64,000 nucleotides of DNA, taken from the NCBI GenBank assembly GCA_910586065.1, contig CAJUGI010000007.1:32171-96170 (forward strand), read 5' to 3'. The notes below the pieces were generated by a model. That model saw only the letters and a program-made list of their open reading frames with translations, did no database searches and was not told the DNA's origin. Made by a program: the position numbers and the translations under genes. The stretch is from an uncultured Christensenella sp. (GTDB taxonomy: Bacteria > Bacillota > Clostridia > Christensenellales > Borkfalkiaceae). Below, piece after piece: positions 43,067 to 50,294 of this stretch (within the stretch, counting starts at the first letter, position 1; each line of letters starts with the position of its first letter).

Positions 43067-44152
43067 ATGCAAAATTCGGCAATCAGATTAACCAAAAAGG
43101 AGGTTAAAACCTTGCCGAAAGAATTACAAGACAAAATCACAATTGAATTAACGTTCCCGGTGCGGCAAAAGCCCAACGGAGTTTTTGAAGTCCGATACCG
43201 TGCGCACGGTTACAACGTTGCCGCTTCTTCCAAAGACGAAAACAAGCTTAAAGCGAAATTTATTGAAGCTTTGCGGAACAGCTCCCCGCGGGAACTGCCC
43301 GCGCCCGCCGTTGCCGTTCAGAGCGCGGCAAAATTTGAAACGGTTGCCGGGCGTTGGCTTGAACTTAAACGCCCGACGATTAAGCCGACAACTCACGCAT
43401 ATTACGTGCAACTATTCGGCGCGAACATTTTCCCGGTTTTATCCGGGCGCGAGCTTGCCGAAATTAAGCAGTCAGACGTACAACAGCTTGTTAACGATTA
43501 TGTCGCGCAAGAGAAATACAGGACAGCGTTAAAAATCTTTCAGACGTTGCAAGCCGTATTCGAGTTTGCCGTAGGTGAAGAATTGCTTGAACGTTCACCA
43601 ATGCGGCTATTAAAAGCTCCGAAATACGAGGAAGAAAACGGCGTTGCGCTTACGGTGGAAGAGGAACGCGAACTACTGCGGCGTATCGAAGAGAGCAAAT
43701 GCGCACCGGCAATAAAAGCCGCGCTTATCTTCATACTTTACACCGGTATACGCCGTTCGGAGCTTGCAAGCGCAAAAATCGTTGACGGGTGCGTTGAAGT
43801 CAGGAACTCGAAAACCCGCAAGGGCTTCAAGGAAAAAACGCGTTTTATCCCGGTTACTCCAATGTTGGCGGCGTGGTTACCCGGCTTTAAGCTTGACGAG
43901 CTTCGCGCCGTTCGTCCGGACGCGCTCACGCAGGCAATGAAGCGGTTAATGCCGGAACACCACTTGCACGAATTGCGGCACACGTTTATTACACGCTGTC
44001 AAGAGTGCGGCGTATCTCGAGAAGTAGTAAGCGTATGGGCGGGGCACGCCGCGGATAACACGCAGACAAGTAAAGTATATACGCGATTCTCGCCGGAGTT
44101 TATGAAAAAAGAGGCGCAAAAGGTTATATATAACCTTAGCCCCCTTGTTTAG
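43067..44152 (+). CDS. Tyrosine integrase of element B
   Basis: A tyrosine recombinase of up to 361 residues. The arm-binding part carries RQKPNGVFEVRYRAHGYNVAAS, then comes the core-binding domain (ETVAGRWLELKRPTIKPTTH). Catalytic residues are in TGIRRSELAS, HELRHTFITR, WAGHAADN and the Tyr in KVYTRFSPE. A better-supported start is TTG at 43112, which has AAGGAGG eight bases upstream, while the ATG at 43067 has no near site. It ends 85 bp before the B/C attachment site and would recombine at the tRNA-Gln 3' end. Confidence 0.9.
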   Translation: MQNSAIRLTKKEVKTLPKELQDKITIELTFPVRQKPNGVFEVRYRAHGYNVAASSKDENKLKAKFIEALRNSSPRELPAPAVAVQSAAKFETVAGRWLELKRPTIKPTTHAYYVQLFGANIFPVLSGRELAEIKQSDVQQLVNDYVAQEKYRTALKIFQTLQAVFEFAVGEELLERSPMRLLKAPKYEEENGVALTVEEERELLRRIEESKCAPAIKAALIFILYTGIRRSELASAKIVDGCVEVRNSKTRKGFKEKTRFIPVTPMLAAWLPGFKLDELRAVRPDALTQAMKRLMPEHHLHELRHTFITRCQECGVSREVVSVWAGHAADNTQTSKVYTRFSPEFMKKEAQKVIYNLSPLV

Positions 44153-44172
44153 TCCCCGCGTTAGTCCCCGCA
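44151..44172 (+). repeat. Putative integrase arm repeats, element B right end
   Basis: AGTCCCCGC at 44151 and 44163, 12 bp apart, over the integrase stop codon; 67 bp from the attachment core. Confidence 0.45.
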
Positions 44173-44236
44173 AGGCATAAAAAAAGCGCGGCTAATCGTT
44201 TACATTTCGCTAAAAATGAACGAAAAACCGCGTTTT

Positions 44237-44281
44237 TGGCTGGGGTAGCTGGATTTGAACCAACGAATGACGGAGTCAGAG
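44237..44281 (-). repeat. Attachment site between elements B and C
   Basis: A 45-bp exact copy of the 3' end of tRNA-Gln (53976-54020), from the CCA through the T arm to the anticodon loop. The exact match suggests that element C is the youngest insertion. Confidence 0.9.
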
Positions 44282-44384
44282 ATTTTACAAAGGTAAAAAA
44301 ATGCAAAAAATCTCGATAAAATCGGTAAAAACAGCCTAATTTTTTATAAAAATCGGTCACTTTTTAAACATTTTGCGGGAATGG

Positions 44385-44406
44385 GTTGGGACTGAATTGG
44401 GACTAA
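44385..44406 (-). repeat. Putative integrase arm repeats, element C left end
   Basis: A 22-bp segment with two AGTCCC copies 11 bp apart on the minus strand, at the end of the integrase gene. An exact copy of all 22 bp occurs at 53901-53922 near the right end of element C, in the same orientation. Confidence 0.6.
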
Positions 44407-45677
44407 CCGAGAAAATAATCGAATTTTTTCATTTCTTCTTCTTGGTGTTCCCGATATTGTTCAAGGTGAGTATATACGAGCGAAGTTTGCGAACTGTCGG
44501 AAGAGTGACCCGCCCAAAGGCTCACTAATTCGCGTTGAATGCCGCATTCCTGCGCCCTTGTAATAAAAGTGTGCCGCAAATCGTGCGAGTGGTGCGTTTT
44601 GAAAAACTCTTTGATATGGTTTGTAAGCATATCGGGGAGAATTTTTTTTATACTCTTGATATCGATTAGCGGGAGAACTTTCGCAAGCATTGGCGAAATC
44701 GGCATTGCGCGCGTTTTCTCTTTTAAACCCTTGCGTTGCTTTGAAGTTACAATATTTATCCAGCCGTCGCTAATCGTAATCGTTGCAAGTTCCGAACGCC
44801 TTATTCCCGTATAAAGCATAAACGTGTATGCTTGCGCGTAAGGTGTGCGGTGCGCCTTTAATTCGTCGATTAACTTCTTTTCTTCGGTTCTCGTGAGCGG
44901 CACGCCGTGCTTTTGCTCGTAATTCGGCAATGCTATGCGTTGCATCGGCGACTTGTTGATTATCTCGTCGTCGACGGCGTAATCGAACAAGGGCGAAAGT
45001 AAATTATAAATTTTTCGTGCCGTGCGGTGTTTTTCGCTTTCGGTAAAGCTGTTGAAAAATACTTGAAGCTCAAAGCCTTTCACGCTCGATAGTTCGCGCC
45101 CTTCGAATGCAGGATAAATATATGTACTTGTGGTGTAAATGTAATCTTTAAAAGTCGATTGTTTAACAGTCGGCTTTTTTACTGCTTCGAGCCATTGCCG
45201 CATATAGTCGTTTAGTTTAACGTGCTTGTTTAATCTGACTGCCGCAGGCGTGGCAAATAAATCGTTTATAGCTTGGATAAATTTCGCTTTTGCGGTTTCA
45301 AAGTCTTTGCTTGATTCAGATATAGGCGTGCGGTCTATTTGGCAACGAATTTCAAAAACCCCGTTGGGCTTTTTTCTGATATGGGCGGTTATTGCGCCCA
45401 CTCTGAATTGATTTTTAATTTTTTTAGGCATTTTAGAAAGCTCCTTTTCGGAAAACTTCAAAATACCGTTTGCATAGATATCCGAACGGGGGAAATCTTC
45501 CCGCGCATTCCCGTCCGTTTTGTCGGTAATGGAGTAATAAATGTTTGCGGTCGGTTCGTTCGCCCGCGCAGTTCTGGCACCCCCTTGTAAATAACCTTTG
45601 AGCAGTCCGAAGCTGATAACAGCGTTTTGCAGGTAAAGCTCGATTTTGCTAATGAGTAAATCTTGTGTTTCGGTCAT
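44403..45677 (-). CDS. Tyrosine integrase of element C, with N-terminal extension
   Basis: A 424-residue tyrosine recombinase. The catalytic domain shows TGIRRSELAT, HDLRHTFITR, WAGHSSDS and the Tyr in LVYTHLEQ. The core-binding domain is KLNDYMRQWLEAVKKPTVKQS and the arm part RKKPNGVFEIRCQIDRT. Residues 1-82 form an extension matching the separate 70-residue protein of element B. An internal start, ATG at 45431 (MPKKIKNQ), has AAGGAG nine bases upstream, so a short form of about 342 residues is likely also made. The first ATG follows GGGGG. Gene orientation is opposite to the integrases of A and B. Confidence 0.9.
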   Translation of the reverse strand: MTETQDLLISKIELYLQNAVISFGLLKGYLQGGARTARANEPTANIYYSITDKTDGNAREDFPRSDIYANGILKFSEKELSKMPKKIKNQFRVGAITAHIRKKPNGVFEIRCQIDRTPISESSKDFETAKAKFIQAINDLFATPAAVRLNKHVKLNDYMRQWLEAVKKPTVKQSTFKDYIYTTSTYIYPAFEGRELSSVKGFELQVFFNSFTESEKHRTARKIYNLLSPLFDYAVDDEIINKSPMQRIALPNYEQKHGVPLTRTEEKKLIDELKAHRTPYAQAYTFMLYTGIRRSELATITISDGWINIVTSKQRKGLKEKTRAMPISPMLAKVLPLIDIKSIKKILPDMLTNHIKEFFKTHHSHDLRHTFITRAQECGIQRELVSLWAGHSSDSSQTSLVYTHLEQYREHQEEEMKKFDYFLG

Positions 45678-45775
45678 AGTGGTAACCCCCGTATGGAAAA
45701 TACGGGGATTTTATCATTTACCGAAAGGTAATAAAAGGCTTTCGGCAAAGGCTCCCAAAATTCGGGAATATATTA

Positions 45776-46165
45776 CTAATTCCGCAACACGCTATTGACG
45801 TTTAAACCTGATTCTTCGATAAGGCGTACAACATAGCCGAACACAACGGCTTTGTTATAGTCGCTTAACGCCTTGTAGAGCTTTACAAGGTCAACCGTTT
45901 GCTTGTCTGTTATTTCGTGGTGGTCGTAAGCTCGCAGGCTCTTTTCTGTTTCCTTAACGCCGAAATCGTCTTCCAGACCGAGCAGGTAATCCGCGGAAAC
46001 ACCGAAATAAACTGCGAGCGTACGAATAGTCGACCCCGTGGGATTTCTTGTACCTTGTTCAAGGTTGCAGATACATTGTGGCGATAAATTGCAAGCATAA
46101 GCGAGTTGTTTTTGTGTAATTTGTCTTTCTTCACGTAAGTATTTAAGAGTTTCGGAAAATGTCAT
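45776..46165 (-). CDS. XRE-family repressor of element C
   Basis: A 129-residue CI-like protein. The HTH is at residues about 7-60 (EERQITQKQLAYACNLSPQCICNLEQGTRNP as the core), followed by DYLLGLEDDFGVKE, shared with the element B repressor, and a helical C-terminus. It is divergent from the early genes and separated from them by a 130-bp control region with four CAAATG motifs, so it very likely maintains the proviral state. ATG has AAGGAG upstream. Confidence 0.88.
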   Translation of the reverse strand: MTFSETLKYLREERQITQKQLAYACNLSPQCICNLEQGTRNPTGSTIRTLAVYFGVSADYLLGLEDDFGVKETEKSLRAYDHHEITDKQTVDLVKLYKALSDYNKAVVFGYVVRLIEESGLNVNSVLRN

Positions 46166-46197
46166 ATTTTCTCCTTTTGTGAATTATATAAAAAATT

Positions 46198-46293
46198 TTC
46201 ATTTGAAGACTTGCATTTATTCAAATGTAGTAGTATAATGCAAACAAAAAGTATTCAAATGTAGTACTTTTAAAATAATCAAATGTGTATAAT
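46198..46293. promoter_or_regulatory. Operator and promoter region of element C
   Basis: The motif CAAATG occurs four times: inverted in TTCATTTGAA (46198-46207), then ATTCAAATGTAGTA at 46219 and again at 46253, then ATCAAATGTGTA at 46278. The rightward -10 TATAAT at 46288-46293 overlaps the last copy. A TATAAT-like element also lies between the middle copies for other transcripts. Likely binding sites of the XRE repressor. Confidence 0.7.
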
Positions 46294-46301
46294 ATAAAAA
46301 C

Positions 46302-46469
46302 GCCCCGCGGAGAACCGCAGGGCATACACGCGCCCGCGCGGGGGAATCCGCAAAGGTGCTTGCAAATCTCGGCTCTTGCGCTGCCATAAACGGCGCAAGG
46401 GTTGAGATTAAGGGAACGACAGCCCGCAAGGGCGTTGAAATATATTTTTTTTGGAGATTTGCAAAAATG
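46302..46469 (+). promoter_or_regulatory. Structured leader with ribosome-site masking potential (element C)
   Basis: The hairpin GCCCCGCGG-AGAA-CCGCAGGGC (46302-46323) is followed by a conserved stretch from 46351. TTGCAAATCTC (46360-46370) can pair over 11 bp with GAGATTTGCAA (46454-46464), which contains the ribosome site. Alternatively its AATCTC part pairs with GAGATT (46404-46409), enclosing a CTTGCGC/GCGCAAG hairpin and leaving the site free. A GCCC-GCAA-GGGC hairpin stands at 46423-46434. The element B copy keeps both pairings, with compensating changes in the inner hairpin. Confidence 0.65.
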
Positions 46470-46703
46470 AAAAACAAACACGGCAACATTAAGTGCGAAG
46501 GTTGTGGAAGCTATGATATTCGTCAAACAGTTCATTTTGACGGAATGGATTGCTATTCCGAAGCCGGCGAAGGTAGCGGCTTTAAATGTGAAGTAACATT
46601 ATACTGTGAAAATTGCGGTAGAGTTTACCCCATATGCAGGGTAAAAGAATTTCACGATATTAGCCCGTTAAAAATTGACGAGTTCGGCGGGGTGACGGAA
46701 TGA
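46467..46703 (+). CDS. Zinc-ribbon early protein of element C (78 aa)
   Basis: A 78-residue protein with a CEGCGSYD pair and a YCENCGRVYPIC pair, a zinc-ribbon pattern. The ATG at 46467 follows TTGGAGATTT; longer upstream reading would run through the structured leader. First gene of the rightward operon. Its stop overlaps the next start (ATGA). Likely nucleic-acid binding; function unknown. Confidence 0.7.
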   Translation: MKNKHGNIKCEGCGSYDIRQTVHFDGMDCYSEAGEGSGFKCEVTLYCENCGRVYPICRVKEFHDISPLKIDEFGGVTE

Positions 46704-46888
46704 AAGGATTTATTGAAGTTACCTATCAAAGCACGGCTAAGTATTCGATTAACATAAATCAAATAGTTTGGTTTTCCGCTACTTGCGACGGCAAAAAGAC
46801 AAGTATAACGCTACAAGATTGCACCCGTTTTACGGTAGATGAAAGTTACGACGAAGTTAAAGCGCGTATTGAAAAGGCGGTGCAATAA
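46700..46888 (+). CDS. Small element protein of the MKGFIEV family (62 aa)
   Basis: Homologous to the 68-residue protein at 41224 in element B (same MKGFIEV start and SYDEVKARIEKA end). Its start overlaps the zinc-ribbon gene and its stop overlaps the next gene. Conserved early gene of both elements; a single-stranded-DNA-binding role would be plausible in an inovirus but is unproven. Confidence 0.65.
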   Translation: MKGFIEVTYQSTAKYSININQIVWFSATCDGKKTSITLQDCTRFTVDESYDEVKARIEKAVQ

Positions 46889-47109
46889 TGAACGAACTAA
46901 TAACATTACGGTTTTCGAAACAAGAAATAGAAAAATTACTCGGTGTGTTGCAATATTCAATATCGCACGAATTGGAAATTTTGCAAGACAACAGCTACGC
47001 GCCAGACGGTGAAACTTTCGTTGTATTTTTAGAGAGTATACAGGAGCAGACGGAAACTTATTTAAAACTATCGGACGCGATAAAACCGCCCGCGGAGCTT
47101 GAAGAATGA
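46888..47109 (+). CDS. Hypothetical early protein, 73 aa
   Basis: Not recognised. Acidic, helical: MNELITLRFSKQEIEKLLGVL at the start, then LEILQDNSY. Overlaps both neighbours (TAATG, ATGA), so it is translationally coupled. Confidence 0.6.
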   Translation: MNELITLRFSKQEIEKLLGVLQYSISHELEILQDNSYAPDGETFVVFLESIQEQTETYLKLSDAIKPPAELEE

Positions 47110-47363
47110 ACAATTTAAATTTATTTTGCGAAGCACTTGAACAAGATTGCAAGACGATTGAAGTAATAAACGAATTAATCGAAAACTTGTATTTTTCAAT
47201 AGCTGAAAACGAAGAAATACTCACGATAAACTCGGTAACAAAGTTTGCTAAGGCGTATTCAATAGCAAAGCAACTCTATGAGTACGATTTAGCAGATAAA
47301 CAAGAAGTTGAAGATTTCGCAAACAAAATAACTGAAATTAAAACGGCGCAAGCCGAGAAATAA
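47106..47363 (+). CDS. Hypothetical early protein, 85 aa
   Basis: Not recognised. Acidic and helical (FCEALEQDCKTIEVINELIE, FAKAYSIAKQLYEYDLADK). Overlaps the upstream gene by 4 nt; last of the four small early genes before the secreted proteins. Confidence 0.6.
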   Translation: MNNLNLFCEALEQDCKTIEVINELIENLYFSIAENEEILTINSVTKFAKAYSIAKQLYEYDLADKQEVEDFANKITEIKTAQAEK

Positions 47364-47403
47364 AAAACAGAAGTCGCGGGCAACCGTGGCAAGGGAGTTA
47401 AGT

Positions 47404-48588
47404 ATGGCAAATTATCAGAAGAAGAGCGGGTTTGCGGGCAAGGCGATAATATCGGTATTGCTTGCGGGATTATTGGCAGCGGGCGTATGCTGTACGGGGT
47501 ATGCGTCGCGAAACGACGCAGGAGAATGGTTTAAAAACGGTGACCTGTCGAGTTGGCATTGGTCGGATAAATCCCCCGACGAGAACCCAGACGACAGCAA
47601 GCCGAATCCAGACGACCCAACACCGTCAATAACAGACGACGGAGCGGCGGAGCTTGAAAACGGCGACAGCAATGGCATATCGCTTTTGAACGCAAAAATT
47701 CCCCGCGCGGCATACGCGGCGAACGGCATAAGCGCGTATGTCGATACGGCTTTTACACTTACGGCGACGGTAACACCGGACGAGGCGATTAATAAAGCGG
47801 TGGATTGGTCTGTGGCTTTTGAGAACCCCGAAAGCGAATGGGCGAGCGGAAAGACTGCCGTGGATTACGTAAAAGTAACCCCCGTTTCGGACGGCGCGTT
47901 AACGGCAACGGCAACGTGTATGCAAGCGTTCGGCGAAAGGATAATCATAACCGCGCAAATCCGCGACGGTTCGGACGATTTAAAGGCGACGTGCATTGCG
48001 AACTATGTAGAAAAATTTCTCGGCAGGGATTTTAAAATATTCAGTCATTCTGACGACCAACCGAGCCGAGATTATGGCTGGAACTTCAATTTGAATAATC
48101 TCAACCCTGTTATAGACATACCGCAGACTACAAGCCTTTGGGCGTGGTTGCAGTACAGTCTGAAAGACTGTACGACGGTAACGACAGACGGTTATTATTC
48201 TTCGGTATTTACTAAGAGTAACCGCGCATTTACGGGAATTGCGTATATAAGCGCAACCGAAGAATACCTTGCGGCGGTACGCGCAGCGGGTTTTACCCCT
48301 AAGGTTTCCGCGGGCGAATACTTTGTATTAAACGACGATACGGCTTTTACAGACATATTCTTTCCAACGGCAACGCAGGGGCAAGCCCCCACTACTGCGC
48401 AAGCATGGACAGCGTACCGTAACACTTTAAAGCAGAATGTAGATAAAGTAATGTTTCGCGTTAAGTGCTCTACCCCCTTTTCAATGGACGATATCCGCGA
48501 TACGATTTACAACGTTAAAATAAGCGCGTCGTCTTTGGAAACGCTTGCTGAAGATATCAAGTTAAATTACGGCGAAATAGACTTTTAA
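47404..48588 (+). CDS. Secreted virion-candidate protein with Ig-like domain
   Basis: A 394-residue protein. It has an N-terminal membrane or signal segment (AGKAIISVLLAGLLAAGVCC), a Pro/Asp-rich linker (PDENPDDSKPNPDDP) and a BIG2-like Ig fold at about residues 100-215 (GISAYVDTAFTLTATVTPDE...IIITAQIRDG). The C-terminal domain of about 170 residues is not recognised. ATG 47404 follows AAGGGAG. It corresponds in position and N-terminus to the InlB-repeat protein of element B. In inoviruses the slot before the morphogenesis ATPase holds adsorption proteins, so receptor binding at the virion tip is inferred. Confidence 0.65.
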   Translation: MANYQKKSGFAGKAIISVLLAGLLAAGVCCTGYASRNDAGEWFKNGDLSSWHWSDKSPDENPDDSKPNPDDPTPSITDDGAAELENGDSNGISLLNAKIPRAAYAANGISAYVDTAFTLTATVTPDEAINKAVDWSVAFENPESEWASGKTAVDYVKVTPVSDGALTATATCMQAFGERIIITAQIRDGSDDLKATCIANYVEKFLGRDFKIFSHSDDQPSRDYGWNFNLNNLNPVIDIPQTTSLWAWLQYSLKDCTTVTTDGYYSSVFTKSNRAFTGIAYISATEEYLAAVRAAGFTPKVSAGEYFVLNDDTAFTDIFFPTATQGQAPTTAQAWTAYRNTLKQNVDKVMFRVKCSTPFSMDDIRDTIYNVKISASSLETLAEDIKLNYGEIDF

Positions 48589-48600
48589 GTGGTGTAGGCT

Positions 48601-50127
48601 ATGGGCGTAAAACTAAACAGACTATACAAGCCGTTATACATTTTTATTCTCATCTTATTTTTCGGTATAACGGCAATACAGGCAATAAGCGGGTGGGCAA
48701 GCTTACCCGCTTTTGCCGCGTTCATAGATTACACGAAATATACGACCGCGCTTGAAGATTTAAGCCGCGACGAGAATTTTAGCGCGGGCAAGTACGTAGA
48801 TGATTCAACGGATTATTCGTTGCAGGTAATCCAGATAGCGGAGAGTACGGACGGCGAGCTATTCTTGTATACGTATCAGCCGTGCCAAAAAACGCGGTAT
48901 TTGGTGGCGACGAGCTTAAATATGAGCTTATCCGAAACCGCGGCGGGAACGAAACCTTATAACCTTTCACTTCTGAACGTAAGCGGGGTATTTTGTAAGT
49001 ACTTAGTGCAGGGCGTTTCGGCGGAACTGAAAAACCCGCATTACTACAACATAACGAGTATTTACCGTTTATGGGATAAGGAAATCGATAAAGGCACGGG
49101 TAACGACAATACGATAAACGAAGTTGTTTACGACGTTGGACAGCTCTGGACGGTGACGACAGACAGCAGCGGGGTGTATTATGCTTGTGACGGCACGGAA
49201 CGTATAACGGTAACGGATAAATATTGCGGGTATTTTCGTTATTATGACGGCTACAAACTGTACAAGAGTGCCTGCGACAGCCATTACATAGCATTTAGCA
49301 CAGACCATTATATCCAAACATTGTTGGAAGCCGAAGTTTCGTTCGTAACGCAAGATTATACCTGCAATATAACATCTATACAAAATCCGCCTGATATGGG
49401 CGGTGGCTCGACTAATTTCTACGATTACGATTACGATGACCCGCTCCAACGTCAAGTAACTGTTACAGCAGACCAACAGGGCGGGAACGTCGGCGACGGG
49501 ATTTTCGGTGTTAAGTATCTATGGGATAGAATTGAGAAAGTAAGCGATTTTCTTAAAGACGAAACCGAGAACTTAACGGACGGCGCGAAAAATCAAATAA
49601 TGGGCAAACAATGGATACTGCGGTTTGTAGATTTGCCGTATACGCTAACCCCGCATTTAGGCGGGAGCGAAGAAAAAGGCACGAAAGTAACCGAAGAAAC
49701 GATATTGCGGTTAGAGTTTGAAACGAACGGCGAACGCTTTAATTTGGGCGTGGTAGACAATAAGCAGACGGGCGGAAACGACCCGAGCAATAAGCCGAAC
49801 GTGCCTAATCTTTGGGATTGGCTCGCGTCGGTTACGGGTATTCCCGCTTGGGTATGGAAAATGCTTGCCGTTATTATTCCGCTGGCAATCGCATTGTCTG
49901 TCCTTTCGATATTCTTCCCTGTTGTACGGGTTATTTTGTGGAGCATTGGAAAAGGCTTATGGCTTATAATCTCGTTCCCGTACCGTATGCTCGGCAAGGG
50001 TATTAAGGCAATAAGCGAGCGCAGAGCCGCCGCCAAAGCGAAACCGAAAGCAAAGCCCGCCAAACGTAAAACCGCGAAAAAGCCGAAAGCTAAGCGTAAA
50101 GCCACTAAGAAAGGCGGAAAGAAATGA
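48601..50127 (+). CDS. Membrane-anchored virion-candidate protein with lysine-rich tail (pIII-like)
   Basis: A 508-residue protein. It has an N-terminal signal or anchor (YIFILILFFGITAIQAISG), a large outer domain to about residue 405, then a strongly hydrophobic stretch (WKMLAVIIPLAIALSVLSIF and following, residues 420-465). A cytoplasmic tail of about 35 residues is very rich in Lys, Ala and Pro (repeated KPKAK/KRK blocks). Signal plus C-terminal anchor is the plan of filamentous-phage pIII. A histone-like tail is unusual and might touch the phage DNA. It starts 12 nt after the previous gene and overlaps the next by ATGA. Confidence 0.6.
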   Translation: MGVKLNRLYKPLYIFILILFFGITAIQAISGWASLPAFAAFIDYTKYTTALEDLSRDENFSAGKYVDDSTDYSLQVIQIAESTDGELFLYTYQPCQKTRYLVATSLNMSLSETAAGTKPYNLSLLNVSGVFCKYLVQGVSAELKNPHYYNITSIYRLWDKEIDKGTGNDNTINEVVYDVGQLWTVTTDSSGVYYACDGTERITVTDKYCGYFRYYDGYKLYKSACDSHYIAFSTDHYIQTLLEAEVSFVTQDYTCNITSIQNPPDMGGGSTNFYDYDYDDPLQRQVTVTADQQGGNVGDGIFGVKYLWDRIEKVSDFLKDETENLTDGAKNQIMGKQWILRFVDLPYTLTPHLGGSEEKGTKVTEETILRLEFETNGERFNLGVVDNKQTGGNDPSNKPNVPNLWDWLASVTGIPAWVWKMLAVIIPLAIALSVLSIFFPVVRVILWSIGKGLWLIISFPYRMLGKGIKAISERRAAAKAKPKAKPAKRKTAKKPKAKRKATKKGGKK

Positions 50128-50294
50128 AGTTCTTCGTTATTCTTGAAATTCTATTGATTGCGGCGCGGGTTGCCGTTGAGTTCTTCGAGCTTCCCGCCGC
50201 CGCATATTCCGCCTTAACTTGGACTTGCGTGGTTTGCGGTATTATCGCCGCCGTATTTGTTGGTATTCGCATATACAAGGAAATTAAAAAATAA
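50124..50294 (+). CDS. Small two-helix membrane protein, coat-protein candidate (56 aa)
   Basis: Too short for most gene callers. It starts ATG at 50124 within an ATGA overlap and a GGCGGAAAG site, and stops at 50294 in a TAATG overlap with the Zot gene. Residues 3-17 are hydrophobic, then comes an acidic VEFFELPAAAYS with possible signal-peptidase sites, a second hydrophobic helix (TWTCVVCGIIAAVFVGI) and a basic tail RIYKEIKK. Acidic segment, helix, basic tail is the pattern of inovirus major coat protein pVIII, but pVI or pIX analogues are also possible. Confidence 0.65.
   Translation: MKFFVILEILLIAARVAVEFFELPAAAYSALTWTCVVCGIIAAVFVGIRIYKEIKK

Noticed and set aside
46356..46466. N-terminal extension of the zinc-ribbon protein through the leader
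   Set aside because: The open frame upstream of 46467 crosses the conserved structured leader. In element B the same leader precedes a different gene in another frame, so it is not coding.
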